A DNA stretch of 64,000 nucleotides from Polyangium fumosum (GTDB taxonomy: Bacteria > Myxococcota_A > Polyangia > Polyangiales > Polyangiaceae), in NCBI RefSeq assembly GCF_005144585.1, contig NZ_SSMQ01000037.1, positions 1-64,000 of the forward strand, given 5' to 3'. Every line of letters begins with the position of its first letter. Within the stretch, counting starts at the first letter, position 1. Below are positions 1-11,251 of the stretch, in pieces. Below the pieces are notes generated by a model. It was not told where the DNA came from. It searched no databases and saw only the letters and a list, made by a program, of their open reading frames with translations. The translations under genes were made by a program, and so were the position numbers.

Positions 1-23
1 CGATACGCGAGACCTCCGCACGA

Positions 24-1046
24 ATGGCTGCCGCTTGTTGTTCCGTACACATGTTGAGGCTCCTTCCGGCGGGGAGCCTGGGCACGAGGGACACGGGGCG
101 TCAGGACGGGGGTGGGCGAGGTGATACCCTCAATGTGTGGGAGGCGATCGTGCTCGGGCCGGAGCAGGGCTCGTTCATGGAGACGGTGCGGGCGTTCGCG
201 GGGGCGATGTCCTTCGTCGGGGAGGGGGCGGCGGCGTATGCGGAGGTGATGCAGACGCTGGTGCATGCGTCGTCGCGGATTGCGATCGGATTCGTTCCGT
301 ATGCCGGGCCGGCGCTCGACCTCTGCGAGGCGGTGACGGGGAAGCTTTTGTGTTTGCCCGGGGGGAAGGATCTGTCCACGGAGGAGCGGGTCTTTTCGGG
401 TGTCGGGTTCGGGTTTGGGCAGATCACGAAGGCTTGGGCGGGGATCAAGGCGGCCGGGGTCAAGCCGGGGGCGAAGATTGTCGCGGCGGGGGTGCTCAGC
501 TACACCGACGAGTTTCTCCAGGCGTTGCAGAAGAGCCGGAGGCCATGGTATACGGGACTGCACGGCAAACAGCTAAATGCAGCCATCGGGAAACTCGCCA
601 ACCAATTCGAGGGCAGAGCAGGGATCCACTTGATGAAGCAGGAGGGGCGGCAGATGCTGCTGGTGGGGGACGACGTGGTGCGGGATGCTCTCAACATCGA
701 AAGCGGTCTAGGCGGCGGGTTGTCCAAGGCGCCAGATTTCGTCACGGTGACCAAGGGGAACAAGCTGGCGCTGAGCGAGGTGAAGCAGCTCGAAAACATC
801 GGGGCGAATAACTCGGGCATCAATGTGAACAACGCCGTGAATCAGTTGAGGAACGGGATGAAGGCATTGCGCAACATGAACCTCGCCTCCGATGTCGAGC
901 GGTTGGAGGTCATCGTTCCCAAGGGCGCGAAGTTTGCTGGAGACTACGGGATCAAGGATGGTTATCTGATCGAGTTCAGCTCGGGCAAGACCATCGAGAT
1001 CAAAGAAGGCTTCAAGAACGTCTTCATCAAGGTGGTGGAAATATGA
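24..1046 (+). CDS. Polymorphic toxin-like protein, C-terminal part (pre-toxin region plus PD-(D/E)XK-like nuclease tip)
   Basis: The frame is open to the left edge of the window, so the gene may start upstream. In-window starts are ATG 24, ATG 51 and GTG 135. Residues about 84-130 (VPYAGPALDLCEAVTG and a Gly-rich stretch) resemble the pre-toxin TG module that precedes toxin tips. The last 160 residues contain PDFV (237-240) and, about 12 residues later, SEVK (251-254). This is the spacing of a PD-(D/E)XK nuclease core, with E196 as a possible upstream acidic residue. The tip DNA looks less GC-rich than the N-terminal part, which suggests a swapped module. The next gene overlaps by 4 bp, as in toxin/immunity pairs. 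The toxin role is inferred; the nuclease motif is seen; no export domain is visible here. Confidence 0.6.
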   Translation: MAAACCSVHMLRLLPAGSLGTRDTGRQDGGGRGDTLNVWEAIVLGPEQGSFMETVRAFAGAMSFVGEGAAAYAEVMQTLVHASSRIAIGFVPYAGPALDLCEAVTGKLLCLPGGKDLSTEERVFSGVGFGFGQITKAWAGIKAAGVKPGAKIVAAGVLSYTDEFLQALQKSRRPWYTGLHGKQLNAAIGKLANQFEGRAGIHLMKQEGRQMLLVGDDVVRDALNIESGLGGGLSKAPDFVTVTKGNKLALSEVKQLENIGANNSGINVNNAVNQLRNGMKALRNMNLASDVERLEVIVPKGAKFAGDYGIKDGYLIEFSSGKTIEIKEGFKNVFIKVVEI

Positions 1047-2209
1047 GCCATCCGGTTGATCCGTACTTCTACGCATGGACACGTGATGCGGACAGACTTG
1101 ATGCATTCGTGGCGGCGCTGGCTGCGCTCATCGAACCGGGTGGGAAAGGCAGTGTGAGCATATCTACCGCCGGGGTCAGGGGTGAATTCGAGCAGGCTGA
1201 TGTTTCGTTGGAGGAGATGATCGCCGTCCTACATTCGCGGTTCACGTCGTCGTCGGAGGCAAACATCTACATTCCTCATCGACTACCGTCCCGCGGCGGT
1301 CTAGCGAATATACAGCTACGATGCTTTGGCCCAGGTTGGTCAGGTGGGCGTTTTCCCCATGATTGTCTCGTCGCCGCGTCCGGCTACACCTATCTGCATC
1401 CTGGCGTCATCCACGTTGGCGCGACCCTTGGCGCCACGACAACGCAGGTAGCCGCAGCCGTGCTCTCGATCATGGTTCAGGAGGACATGGAGGATATCCT
1501 CGTGCGCCTTTGTGCACCTGACGATCGAAATCGCATACCCACTGGTGGGCACACGGGCACGGACGCGGGTTCATGGGGCGCTCCAATCGAATTGGCTGCA
1601 ACCTTCAACGCCGATGGGAACGTTGCGCGGGATATCGCACTCTCATGGATCTATCTCCGGGACGGGGACAGGGTTGGATATATCGCGGGCTCATCTATGG
1701 AAACACTCATGAAGCGAGTGGAAGGCGCACCACGCGGATCCACTGTCGGAGTTGCGACACGACTCCGGCGCGTTCGCGAGCATGAGGGGGCCGATTACGT
1801 GGTGGCGGCTCATGATGTGGCCATGCGAGGTACCCATGTAGGAGCCATTCGACGTGTTCCCCGTGAACGCCTGCCGGGGGACGTGGACCTGACTCGTGAG
1901 CAGGTGCTTCAGGTGCTGGAAACACCGCCCGGCGTGCTGCTCGATGCCCTCGACGCCGCAGCCGTTCCCGATGACGAGTGGCGTGCCGTGGAGCCGCTCG
2001 CACGCGAGGCCATCGAGGCGCATAAACAAGGCTCGCCCACCATCGAGGTGGACGCAATGACCGACAAGCAGCAGCGGTTCCTCGAACTCCACGCCCCCTA
2101 CCACGTCCGCCGCCTCCCGAACGGCGGCGTTCTCCTCGCGACGCACCCCTGCCGCACGCTCTGGCAGCTCTGGGCGGATGCGCTGCTTCTGCTGGGGATT
2201 CGGACGTAG
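1043..2209 (+). CDS. Putative immunity protein for the upstream toxin, unknown family
   Basis: A 388-residue soluble protein with no signal peptide or membrane segment. Its ATG overlaps the TGA of the toxin-like gene (ATGA), so translation is probably coupled. I do not recognise its family. The immunity role is inferred only from position, coupling and the absence of other neighbours. The first two thirds are less GC-rich than the last third (from about 1880), so the gene may be mosaic, with a toxin-specific front part and a more conserved tail. The TAG stop abuts a hexanucleotide array. An alternative is that it is simply a co-transcribed hypothetical protein. Confidence 0.5.
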   Translation: MSHPVDPYFYAWTRDADRLDAFVAALAALIEPGGKGSVSISTAGVRGEFEQADVSLEEMIAVLHSRFTSSSEANIYIPHRLPSRGGLANIQLRCFGPGWSGGRFPHDCLVAASGYTYLHPGVIHVGATLGATTTQVAAAVLSIMVQEDMEDILVRLCAPDDRNRIPTGGHTGTDAGSWGAPIELAATFNADGNVARDIALSWIYLRDGDRVGYIAGSSMETLMKRVEGAPRGSTVGVATRLRRVREHEGADYVVAAHDVAMRGTHVGAIRRVPRERLPGDVDLTREQVLQVLETPPGVLLDALDAAAVPDDEWRAVEPLAREAIEAHKQGSPTIEVDAMTDKQQRFLELHAPYHVRRLPNGGVLLATHPCRTLWQLWADALLLLGIRT

Positions 2210-2359
2210 GGAGCGGGAGCGGGAGCGGGAGCGGGAGCGGGAGCGGGAGCGGGAGCGGGAGCGGGGGCGGGAGCGGGAGCGGGGGCGGGAGCGGGGGCGG
2301 GAGCGGGAGCGGGAGCGGGGGCGGGGGCGGGGGCGGGAGCGGGGGCGGGAGCGGGGGCG
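2209..2359 (+). repeat. Hexanucleotide array (GGGAGC/GGGGGC)n
   Basis: About 150 bp made almost wholly of GGGAGC units with interspersed GGGGGC variants. It fills the entire gap between the stop codon of the immunity-like gene and the stop codon of the sigma factor. The strand bias (G-rich on plus) is the mirror image of the array at 3674-3857. Such G3-containing tracts could form G-quadruplexes or act as a transcription roadblock between convergent genes; this is inference. Confidence 0.9.
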
Positions 2360-2899
2360 TCAGAGGGGGGTGCAGAGCGCCAGGCGGAGCCGGGCGAGGT
2401 GCAGGCGGGCGTAGGCGGTCTTCAGGCGGATCCGGAGCGCGCGGGCAATCTGCGGCATCGAGCGGCCTTCGATTTCGTAGGCCCAAAGCACGGCGGCGAG
2501 CTTTGTGCTGAGCTTCTGGATGGCTCGCCAGAGCAGGCGGGCCGCGTCGAAGGCCTGCGTCGTTCGCGGGTGGACCAGAGGTTCGGGGAGCTCGCCCGTG
2601 AGCGCTTCCCAGCGATTGCGCGCAAGCTTGCGATGGTTCGCCGCGCGATAAAGCGCGACCGTGAAGAGCCAAGACCGCGCTTGCTCGCCCCCCACGAGGC
2701 CGTCCCGCCGTTGCCAGGCAACGAGAAAGACCTCCTGCACGAGATCGTCCACCTCGCGCGGCTCCACGCGGCCATGCTTGAGGAGGACGGAACGAACGAA
2801 GGGGCGGTACTCGCGGTAAAACCGCGCGAAGAGCGCCTCCGGGGAGGGAAAGGGGACAGGTTTCTTGGCGGATTCAGGGCAGACGTCTAGATGGGTCAC
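2360..2899 (-). CDS. ECF-type RNA polymerase sigma factor
   Basis: A sigma-70 family extracytoplasmic-function sigma factor that directs RNA polymerase to alternative promoters. Region 2 is visible as FYREYRPFVRSVLLKHG, then EVDDLVQEVFLVAWQRRDG, and RSWLFTVALYRAANH. Region 4 has WAYEIEGRSMPQIARALRI followed by LKTAYARLHLARLRL, a helix-turn-helix. The GTG at 2899 was chosen because GGAG lies 10 nt upstream and region 2 follows closely; ATG 2989 would add 30 residues without similarity. It gives 179 residues, normal for a minimal ECF factor. No anti-sigma gene is adjacent. The stop codon touches the hexanucleotide array. Confidence 0.85.
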   Translation of the reverse strand: MTHLDVCPESAKKPVPFPSPEALFARFYREYRPFVRSVLLKHGRVEPREVDDLVQEVFLVAWQRRDGLVGGEQARSWLFTVALYRAANHRKLARNRWEALTGELPEPLVHPRTTQAFDAARLLWRAIQKLSTKLAAVLWAYEIEGRSMPQIARALRIRLKTAYARLHLARLRLALCTPL

Positions 2900-3144
2900 A
2901 GCTTGTGGACTCCGGTTTCGGCGGGGTTTGCAGGTCAGACGCCGGTCGGTGTTACCAGCACCGGCTGGCGTCGCTTGCTTTTGTCTCATGAAGTGGGGGG
3001 GAAAGGCAATCGCGAAAGGCGTGGATTGGTTCGTCGCCGGAGAACCTACGATCCATGCAGAATGCGGCGATGGCGCTCGTAATGGCCCCGCTGATCCAGG
3101 CCGAACGGGCGGGCCGTCCTGGGGGTGGACGGCCCGCCCTTGAT

Positions 3145-3483
3145 TCACGATGCGCGGCGGTAGCGGTAGACGAGGCGTCCCAGCGTGGCGATGACGTGGT
3201 CGATTCGATCGAGCACCCGGGCATCGACGGTGCCGATGTACCTCATGGCCTGGGCGACGTGGATGCAGGCCAGCACCTCTCGGGCCGAGCCCAGGGCCGT
3301 CTGATAACGTTGCCGTTTATGCCCCGCCGTGTTCCCGGCCCCTTCCGCCGTATTGAGCGCGACGCTCTGCATGGCCCTGCGCAATTGCCGAGCGAGATCC
3401 GAATCCCTCCGTTCGATCTGCTCCGCAATACCAGCCGCGTCCCCCGCCATGGCCAGGACGACCTCGTAAATCCTCAGCACCAT
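3145..3483 (-). CDS. Four helix bundle protein (S23 / 23S rRNA intervening-sequence family)
   Basis: A 112-residue, largely helical protein with the family signature: IYEVVLAMAGDAAGIAEQIE, then DLARQLRRAMQSVALNTAEG, and a Tyr/Arg-rich helix 4. It belongs to the family first seen in 23S rRNA intervening sequences, but there is no rRNA here, so it stands alone as most copies do. Members form pentameric helical bundles; their molecular role is unknown. ATG 3483 is preceded by a strong AAGGAGG-type ribosome-binding site. It lies 245 bp upstream of the sigma factor on the same strand, and both sit between the two inverted hexanucleotide arrays. The gap 2900-3144 holds nothing I recognise. Confidence 0.85.
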   Translation of the reverse strand: MVLRIYEVVLAMAGDAAGIAEQIERRDSDLARQLRRAMQSVALNTAEGAGNTAGHKRQRYQTALGSAREVLACIHVAQAMRYIGTVDARVLDRIDHVIATLGRLVYRYRRAS

Positions 3484-3541
3484 GAAACCCTCCTTCCGAC
3501 GACCCTTTCGCCGGGACCCCCGTCCCACACCGTCGCGCGCA

Positions 3542-3629
3542 GGCCTCTTCAAGGCTGCGCAGCACCGCGCGGAGCCGCGCGGAGCGCGAAGCGCGAGCAC
3601 GGCGAGCACGGCATGGCCTTGAAGAGGCC
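3542..3629. repeat. Perfect 14-bp inverted repeat with 60-bp loop
   Basis: GGCCTCTTCAAGGC at 3542-3555 is repeated as its exact reverse complement at 3616-3629. It lies upstream of the four-helix-bundle gene within the 395-bp gene-free stretch 3484-3878. The enclosed DNA is full of short GCGC-type repeats. It could be a cruciform, a regulator site or a relic of a mobile-element end. No encoded protein is evident. Confidence 0.75.
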
Positions 3630-3673
3630 GAGCACGACGGTAAGCTCACCGACCCCGAGCGGGACCCTCTGAT

Positions 3674-3857
3674 TCCCGCTCCCGCTCCCGCTCCCGCTCC
3701 CGCTCCCTCGCCCCGCTCCCGCTCCCGCTCCCGCTCCCGCTCCCGCTCCCGCTCCCGCTCCCGCCCCCGCCCCCGCCCCCGCCCCCGCTCCCGCTCCCGC
3801 CCCCGCTCCCGCTCCCGCTCCCGCTCCCGCTCCCGCCTCCTCGCCCCGCTCCTCCCC
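3674..3857 (-). repeat. Hexanucleotide array (GCTCCC)n, inverted copy
   Basis: About 180 bp of CCCGCT/CCCGCC units, the reverse complement of the array at 2209-2359, ending just before the grxD start region. The two arrays face each other and enclose the sigma factor, the four-helix-bundle gene and the 14-bp inverted repeat. No gene is present here. Confidence 0.9.
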
Positions 3858-3878
3858 TTACGCTACGTTGTCCCCGCC

Positions 3879-4193
3879 ATGAGCGATGCGCGTCAACGGA
3901 TCCAGGAGATCATCGATCAGAACCGCGTGGTCCTCTTCATGAAGGGGACAAAGAGCTTCCCGCAGTGCGGGTTCTCGCAGCGCGCCGTGCAGATCCTCAA
4001 GTCGGCCGGGGCCGAGTTCGTGGACGTGAACGTCCTGAAGGACCCCGACATCCGCCAAGGGATCAAGGAGTTCTCGAACTGGCCGACGATCCCGCAGGTG
4101 TACATCGACGGGAAGTTCGTCGGCGGCAGCGACATCCTCTCCGAGATGCAGCAGTCCGGCGAGCTGTCGCAGCTCCTCACGCCGAAGAACTGA
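3879..4193 (+). CDS. grxD: Grx4-type monothiol glutaredoxin
   Basis: A 104-residue monothiol glutaredoxin that binds and transfers [2Fe-2S] clusters with glutathione in the cytoplasm. The diagnostic [14 protein letters not shown] segment contains the CGFS active site. [19 protein letters not shown] carries the TVP-loop equivalent (TIP) and the glutathione-binding GGSD. The length matches the single-domain family. Translation begins at an ATG directly after the hexanucleotide array, so the promoter must lie within or upstream of that array. It is convergent with the uracil-DNA glycosylase gene (1-bp gap). Confidence 0.95.
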   Translation: MSDARQRIQEIIDQNRVVLFMKGTKSFPQCGFSQRAVQILKSAGAEFVDVNVLKDPDIRQGIKEFSNWPTIPQVYIDGKFVGGSDILSEMQQSGELSQLLTPKN

Positions 4194-4194
4194 C

Positions 4195-4902
4195 CTACCG
4201 GCGCGCTCGTTCCAGCGCAGCCCCCAACACCTCGTCGAACATCGCCGCCGTGAGCCGGCCCGTCTGCGTGTTCTGCTGGCTCACGTGGTAGCTCCCGAAC
4301 AGCCACGCCCGACCCCCGCCGCCCCGCGGATCCGGGATCTCTCCGCGCGCTCCATGCGCGAACGCAGGCGCGCCCGAGACGTCTCCGTGCTTCTTCGCGA
4401 GCGTGAGGACCGCGTCGTAGCCGGTCTTCCCGAGCGCGAGGTACGTGTGCGCTCGGTCGAGCAGCGCGAGCTCGGCTTCGAGCCATGGGCGGCAGGCCGC
4501 GAGCTCCGCCGGCGTGGGCTTGTTCTCGGGCGGCGCGCAGCGGCACGGGGCCACGATGAAGGCGCCCGTGAGCGTGAGGCCGTCGCCGCGGCGTACGCTC
4601 GTCGGCTGGGAGGCGACGCCCGCTCGGTGCAGCGCGGCGTAGAGGAAGTCGCCCGAGCGATCCCCCGTGAACATGCGGCCCGTGCGGTTGCCGCCGTGCG
4701 CGGCGGGCGCGAGGCCCATGAGGATCAGCGTGGCGTCGGGGTCGCCGAAGCCGGGGATCGGGCGGCCCCAGTAGGTCTCGTCCCGGTAGGCGCGGCGTTT
4801 GACCCGCGCGACCTCTTCTCGCCACGCGACCAGGCGATCACAACGGCGGCACTCGACGAGCGCTTCTTGCAAGAGCTCGAGCGAGCGCCGCTGGCTCGTC
4901 AC
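4195..4902 (-). CDS. Type-5 uracil-DNA glycosylase (UdgB family)
   Basis: A DNA repair glycosylase that removes uracil and other deaminated bases. The N-terminal CRRCDRL and the later APCRCAPPENKPTP supply the four Cys expected for the Fe-S cluster. The active-site region GLAPAAHGGNRTGRMFTGD is typical of family 5, where Ala-His replaces the usual catalytic acid. GSYHVSQQNTQTGRLT is the C-terminal substrate loop. The chosen GTG at 4902 overlaps the TGA of the lipase gene (GTGA), which indicates coupling, and gives 235 residues, normal for the family. The longer upstream frame lies wholly within the lipase gene and was discarded. Confidence 0.9.
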   Translation of the reverse strand: MTSQRRSLELLQEALVECRRCDRLVAWREEVARVKRRAYRDETYWGRPIPGFGDPDATLILMGLAPAAHGGNRTGRMFTGDRSGDFLYAALHRAGVASQPTSVRRGDGLTLTGAFIVAPCRCAPPENKPTPAELAACRPWLEAELALLDRAHTYLALGKTGYDAVLTLAKKHGDVSGAPAFAHGARGEIPDPRGGGGRAWLFGSYHVSQQNTQTGRLTAAMFDEVLGAALERARR

Positions 4903-6101
4903 GACACCCCGCGCACGCTCGGCGGTGCGCTCTTCGGCGCGCGCTCGGACGCGGGGCTGCGCGCGTCGCGCAGCTCTTCGCCCACGATCATGCCGGACAC
5001 GATCCGATCCATCACGACGTCGAATCGCACGCGCTGGAACCGCGCGCCACTCGCGAGCCAGTCGGTGTGGCCGCCCGCGCCGGGGAAGTGGCCGACGATG
5101 TCGAGGTGGTCCGCTTTGCCGACCCACACGAGGTCACCCCAGATCTGCGAGGTCAGGGGCACGACGCCGTCATTCGCCGTCGGCGGCAGGGCCTCGCCGA
5201 GCATCGCCTTGAGCTTCGCTTGGGCCGCGCCGTCGGCTGCTGCGCACGGGTACCGCTCGTCGAGGCGGCTCGTCAGGTTGTAGAGCGCCGTGAAGATCGT
5301 CGCGCTCATCGCGCTCCACGGCGAGCGCAAGGCCGCGATCCAGTCGCGCACCGCGTTCGAGGGCGCATACGTCGCGACACACTGGTAACGCACGCCGGGG
5401 CGATCCTCGACGCCGGCCTGGAAGAGGTCCATCGCCTCGGGCATGAGCTGCACGATCGCGCCTTGATCGCCGCGCAGGAGATCGAGCCAGGTGCGCAGCT
5501 CGCGGCTCGACGCTTCGTCGAGGACCTTGGCCACGGCGTCGACGGCGCGGTTGATGATCTCGAGCTCGAAGTTGCCGATCGAGAGACGGCCGAACGCAGC
5601 GACGAGCGCGGACGTCGCGGCGAGCGGAGGCGCGCCGAGCTTGAGCGCGGTCACGGTGAGCGCGGAGATCGCGTAGAGCATGCGCTGGCCGCTGACGGTC
5701 GCGAAGAAGGCCGCGAGGGGCGTGCCGTAGTGCGGCGTGTTCATCGTCGTGATCGACGAGAGCCGCGGCAGCCACGCGAGCTCCTTGCGGGCGACGCCGG
5801 GCAAGCGCGCGGTCGGCGAGGCGACGAGGCGCGCGTCGAGGCCGCCCGTCGAGTGGCCGACCACGTGGATGGGGCCGTCGTCGTCGCCGGCCGTGGCGGC
5901 GACCATGTGCGCGAGCTTGGCCGCGCGGCGGCAGACGCTGGCCGTGGGGTGGACGTCGCAGACCAGGACCTTGGCGACACGGCCGCGCTGGCGGAAGCGA
6001 TCTTCGAGGGCGACGACGAGGTGCTCGAAGTACTCGAACGACGCGAGCCGCGCGAAGCCGAACATGCCGGGAGAGAGGTAGATTCGAACGGGAGGCGACA
6101 C
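4899..6101 (-). CDS. Alpha/beta-hydrolase, lipase/esterase-like
   Basis: A 400-residue serine hydrolase. The nucleophile elbow is HVVGHSTGGLDAR (GHSTG), preceded by a strand and by IYLSPGMFGFA, which resembles the oxyanion-hole region. NTPHYGTPLA matches the loop seen in triacylglycerol lipases. A late His in the DHLDIVGHF region is a good catalytic candidate. No clear signal peptide is seen, so it may be cytoplasmic or released by another route. The start is GTG 6101, 14 bp after the subtilase stop on the same strand. The substrate is unknown. It ends in a 4-bp overlap with the uracil-DNA glycosylase gene. Confidence 0.8.
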   Translation of the reverse strand: MSPPVRIYLSPGMFGFARLASFEYFEHLVVALEDRFRQRGRVAKVLVCDVHPTASVCRRAAKLAHMVAATAGDDDGPIHVVGHSTGGLDARLVASPTARLPGVARKELAWLPRLSSITTMNTPHYGTPLAAFFATVSGQRMLYAISALTVTALKLGAPPLAATSALVAAFGRLSIGNFELEIINRAVDAVAKVLDEASSRELRTWLDLLRGDQGAIVQLMPEAMDLFQAGVEDRPGVRYQCVATYAPSNAVRDWIAALRSPWSAMSATIFTALYNLTSRLDERYPCAAADGAAQAKLKAMLGEALPPTANDGVVPLTSQIWGDLVWVGKADHLDIVGHFPGAGGHTDWLASGARFQRVRFDVVMDRIVSGMIVGEELRDARSPASERAPKSAPPSVRGVS

Positions 6102-6115
6102 CCCGAGAAGGTAGC

Positions 6116-9739
<3,624 letters not shown>

Positions 9740-9844
9740 CGTCTCCTCATCGGCCCCGCGCGGCGCAGTTCGGCGAGGCCGCGTAAGTGTGTGTGCGCAA
9801 AAAGTACGGGAGAAGGAGTGGAGAGCGGGTAGATGTAGCAGCCG

Positions 9845-11248
9845 ATGGGCGAGGAGGAAACGCGAGGGACAGGGGGCGCGGATCTGCGGGGCATCCCACG
9901 GGTGGACCGTGTCCTCGCGAATCCGTCCCTCACACAGGCGAAGCAGAGGCTCGGCGTCGCCGTGTTGACGCGCCTCGTGCGGCGAGCCCTCGACGAAGCA
10001 CGCGACGCCGTGCGCGGCGGCGCGCCGTGTCCCTCCGTGGAGGAGGTGGCGCTGCGCGTCTCCGCGCACGCAGAGCGAACGCTCGGGACGCGCGCGCGGC
10101 GGGTGATCAACGCGACGGGCGTCGTGCTGCACACGAACCTCGGCCGTGCCCCGCTCGGCGCGCGTGTGGCCGAGGCGCTCGCGCGCTCGGCGGCGGGGTA
10201 CACGTCGATCGAGATCGATCTCGCGACGGGCCGGCGCGGGCGTCGCGGCGCGTTCGCCGAGGATGCGCTGTGCGAGCTCTCGGGCGCGGAGGCATCGCTC
10301 GTCGTGAACAACAACGCCGCGGCCGTGCTCTTGATGCTCGGCGCGCTCGCCGCAGGCCGGTCCGTGGTGGTGTCGCGGGGCGAGCTCGTGGAGATCGGCG
10401 GAGGGTTCCGGGTGCCCGAGGTGATGGCGCGATCGGGCGCGCGGCTCGTCGAGGTGGGCACGACGAACAAGACGCGGATCGCGGACTACGCGCGCGCGCT
10501 CGACGCGGCGCCCGACGCTGCGGCGATCCTGCGCGTGCACCAAGGAAACTTCCGGCAGGTGGGCTTTGTCGAGCGGCCGGAGCATCGCGCGCTCGCGGCC
10601 CTCGCGCGCGAGCGGAAGGTGCTCTTGCTGGAGGATCTTGGCGGCGGCGCGATCGTGGATCTGGAGTCGCTCGGGCTTTCGGGCGAGCCGAGCGTGCGGA
10701 GCTCGGTCGAGGCGGGGTCCGATGTGGTTTGTTTCAGCACCGACAAAGTGCTCGGCGGGCCGCAGGGCGGGGCGATCGTGGGGCGCGCCGATCTCGTGGC
10801 GGCATGCCGGAAAGATCCGCTGGCGCGAGCCCTGCGCCTCGGTCGCCTCCCGCTCGTCGCGCTCGAAGCGACGCTCGCCGCGTACCTCGAAGGCGACCTC
10901 GACGTGATCCCCACGATGGCCGCGCTGCGCGCGCCGCTCTCCGCCGTGCGCGCGCGGGCCGAGCGGATCCAGGGAGAGCTCGCGCGTGAGGGCGTGACGT
11001 CGTCCGTCGTGGAGCTCGGCGGCGCCGTGGGGGGAGGCGCGTGCGCCGAGGAGCCGCTGCCCTCGTTTGGTGTGGCGCTCGAAGCGGCGGGCGGAGAGCT
11101 CGCGACGATCGCGGAGCGTCTCCGCGTGGGGGAGCCGCCGGTCCTGCCGCGCGTGCAGGAGGGCCGCATCCTCTTCGACGTGCGCACGTTGCTCGACGGC
11201 GAGGACGCGCCGCTCACCGCGGCGATCATCTCCGCCGTGAAAGGCTGA
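9845..11248 (+). CDS. selA: L-seryl-tRNA(Sec) selenium transferase
   Basis: A PLP enzyme that converts Ser-tRNA(Sec) to Sec-tRNA(Sec) with selenophosphate. The N-terminal LRGIPRVDRVL helix, NATGVVLHTNLGRAPL, VVNNNAAAVLL, VSRGELVEIGGGFR and VGTTNKT are family hallmarks. FSTDKVLGGPQGG holds the PLP lysine (Lys301). The 467-residue length is standard. It is divergent from the subtilase with about 105 bp between starts. selB, selC and selD are not in the window, and I found no in-frame-UGA selenoprotein nearby. Its presence implies that the organism makes selenoproteins. Confidence 0.96.
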   Translation: MGEEETRGTGGADLRGIPRVDRVLANPSLTQAKQRLGVAVLTRLVRRALDEARDAVRGGAPCPSVEEVALRVSAHAERTLGTRARRVINATGVVLHTNLGRAPLGARVAEALARSAAGYTSIEIDLATGRRGRRGAFAEDALCELSGAEASLVVNNNAAAVLLMLGALAAGRSVVVSRGELVEIGGGFRVPEVMARSGARLVEVGTTNKTRIADYARALDAAPDAAAILRVHQGNFRQVGFVERPEHRALAALARERKVLLLEDLGGGAIVDLESLGLSGEPSVRSSVEAGSDVVCFSTDKVLGGPQGGAIVGRADLVAACRKDPLARALRLGRLPLVALEATLAAYLEGDLDVIPTMAALRAPLSAVRARAERIQGELAREGVTSSVVELGGAVGGGACAEEPLPSFGVALEAAGGELATIAERLRVGEPPVLPRVQEGRILFDVRTLLDGEDAPLTAAIISAVKG

Positions 11249-11251
11249 ACG

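Noticed and set aside
2178-2414. Plus-strand frame encoding a long Arg-Glu repeat
   Set aside because: A translation of the hexanucleotide array; no independent coding signal.
6071-6115. GATTCGAAC resembling a tRNA T-loop
   Set aside because: It lies at the start of the lipase gene, and no acceptor or anticodon arms can be drawn.
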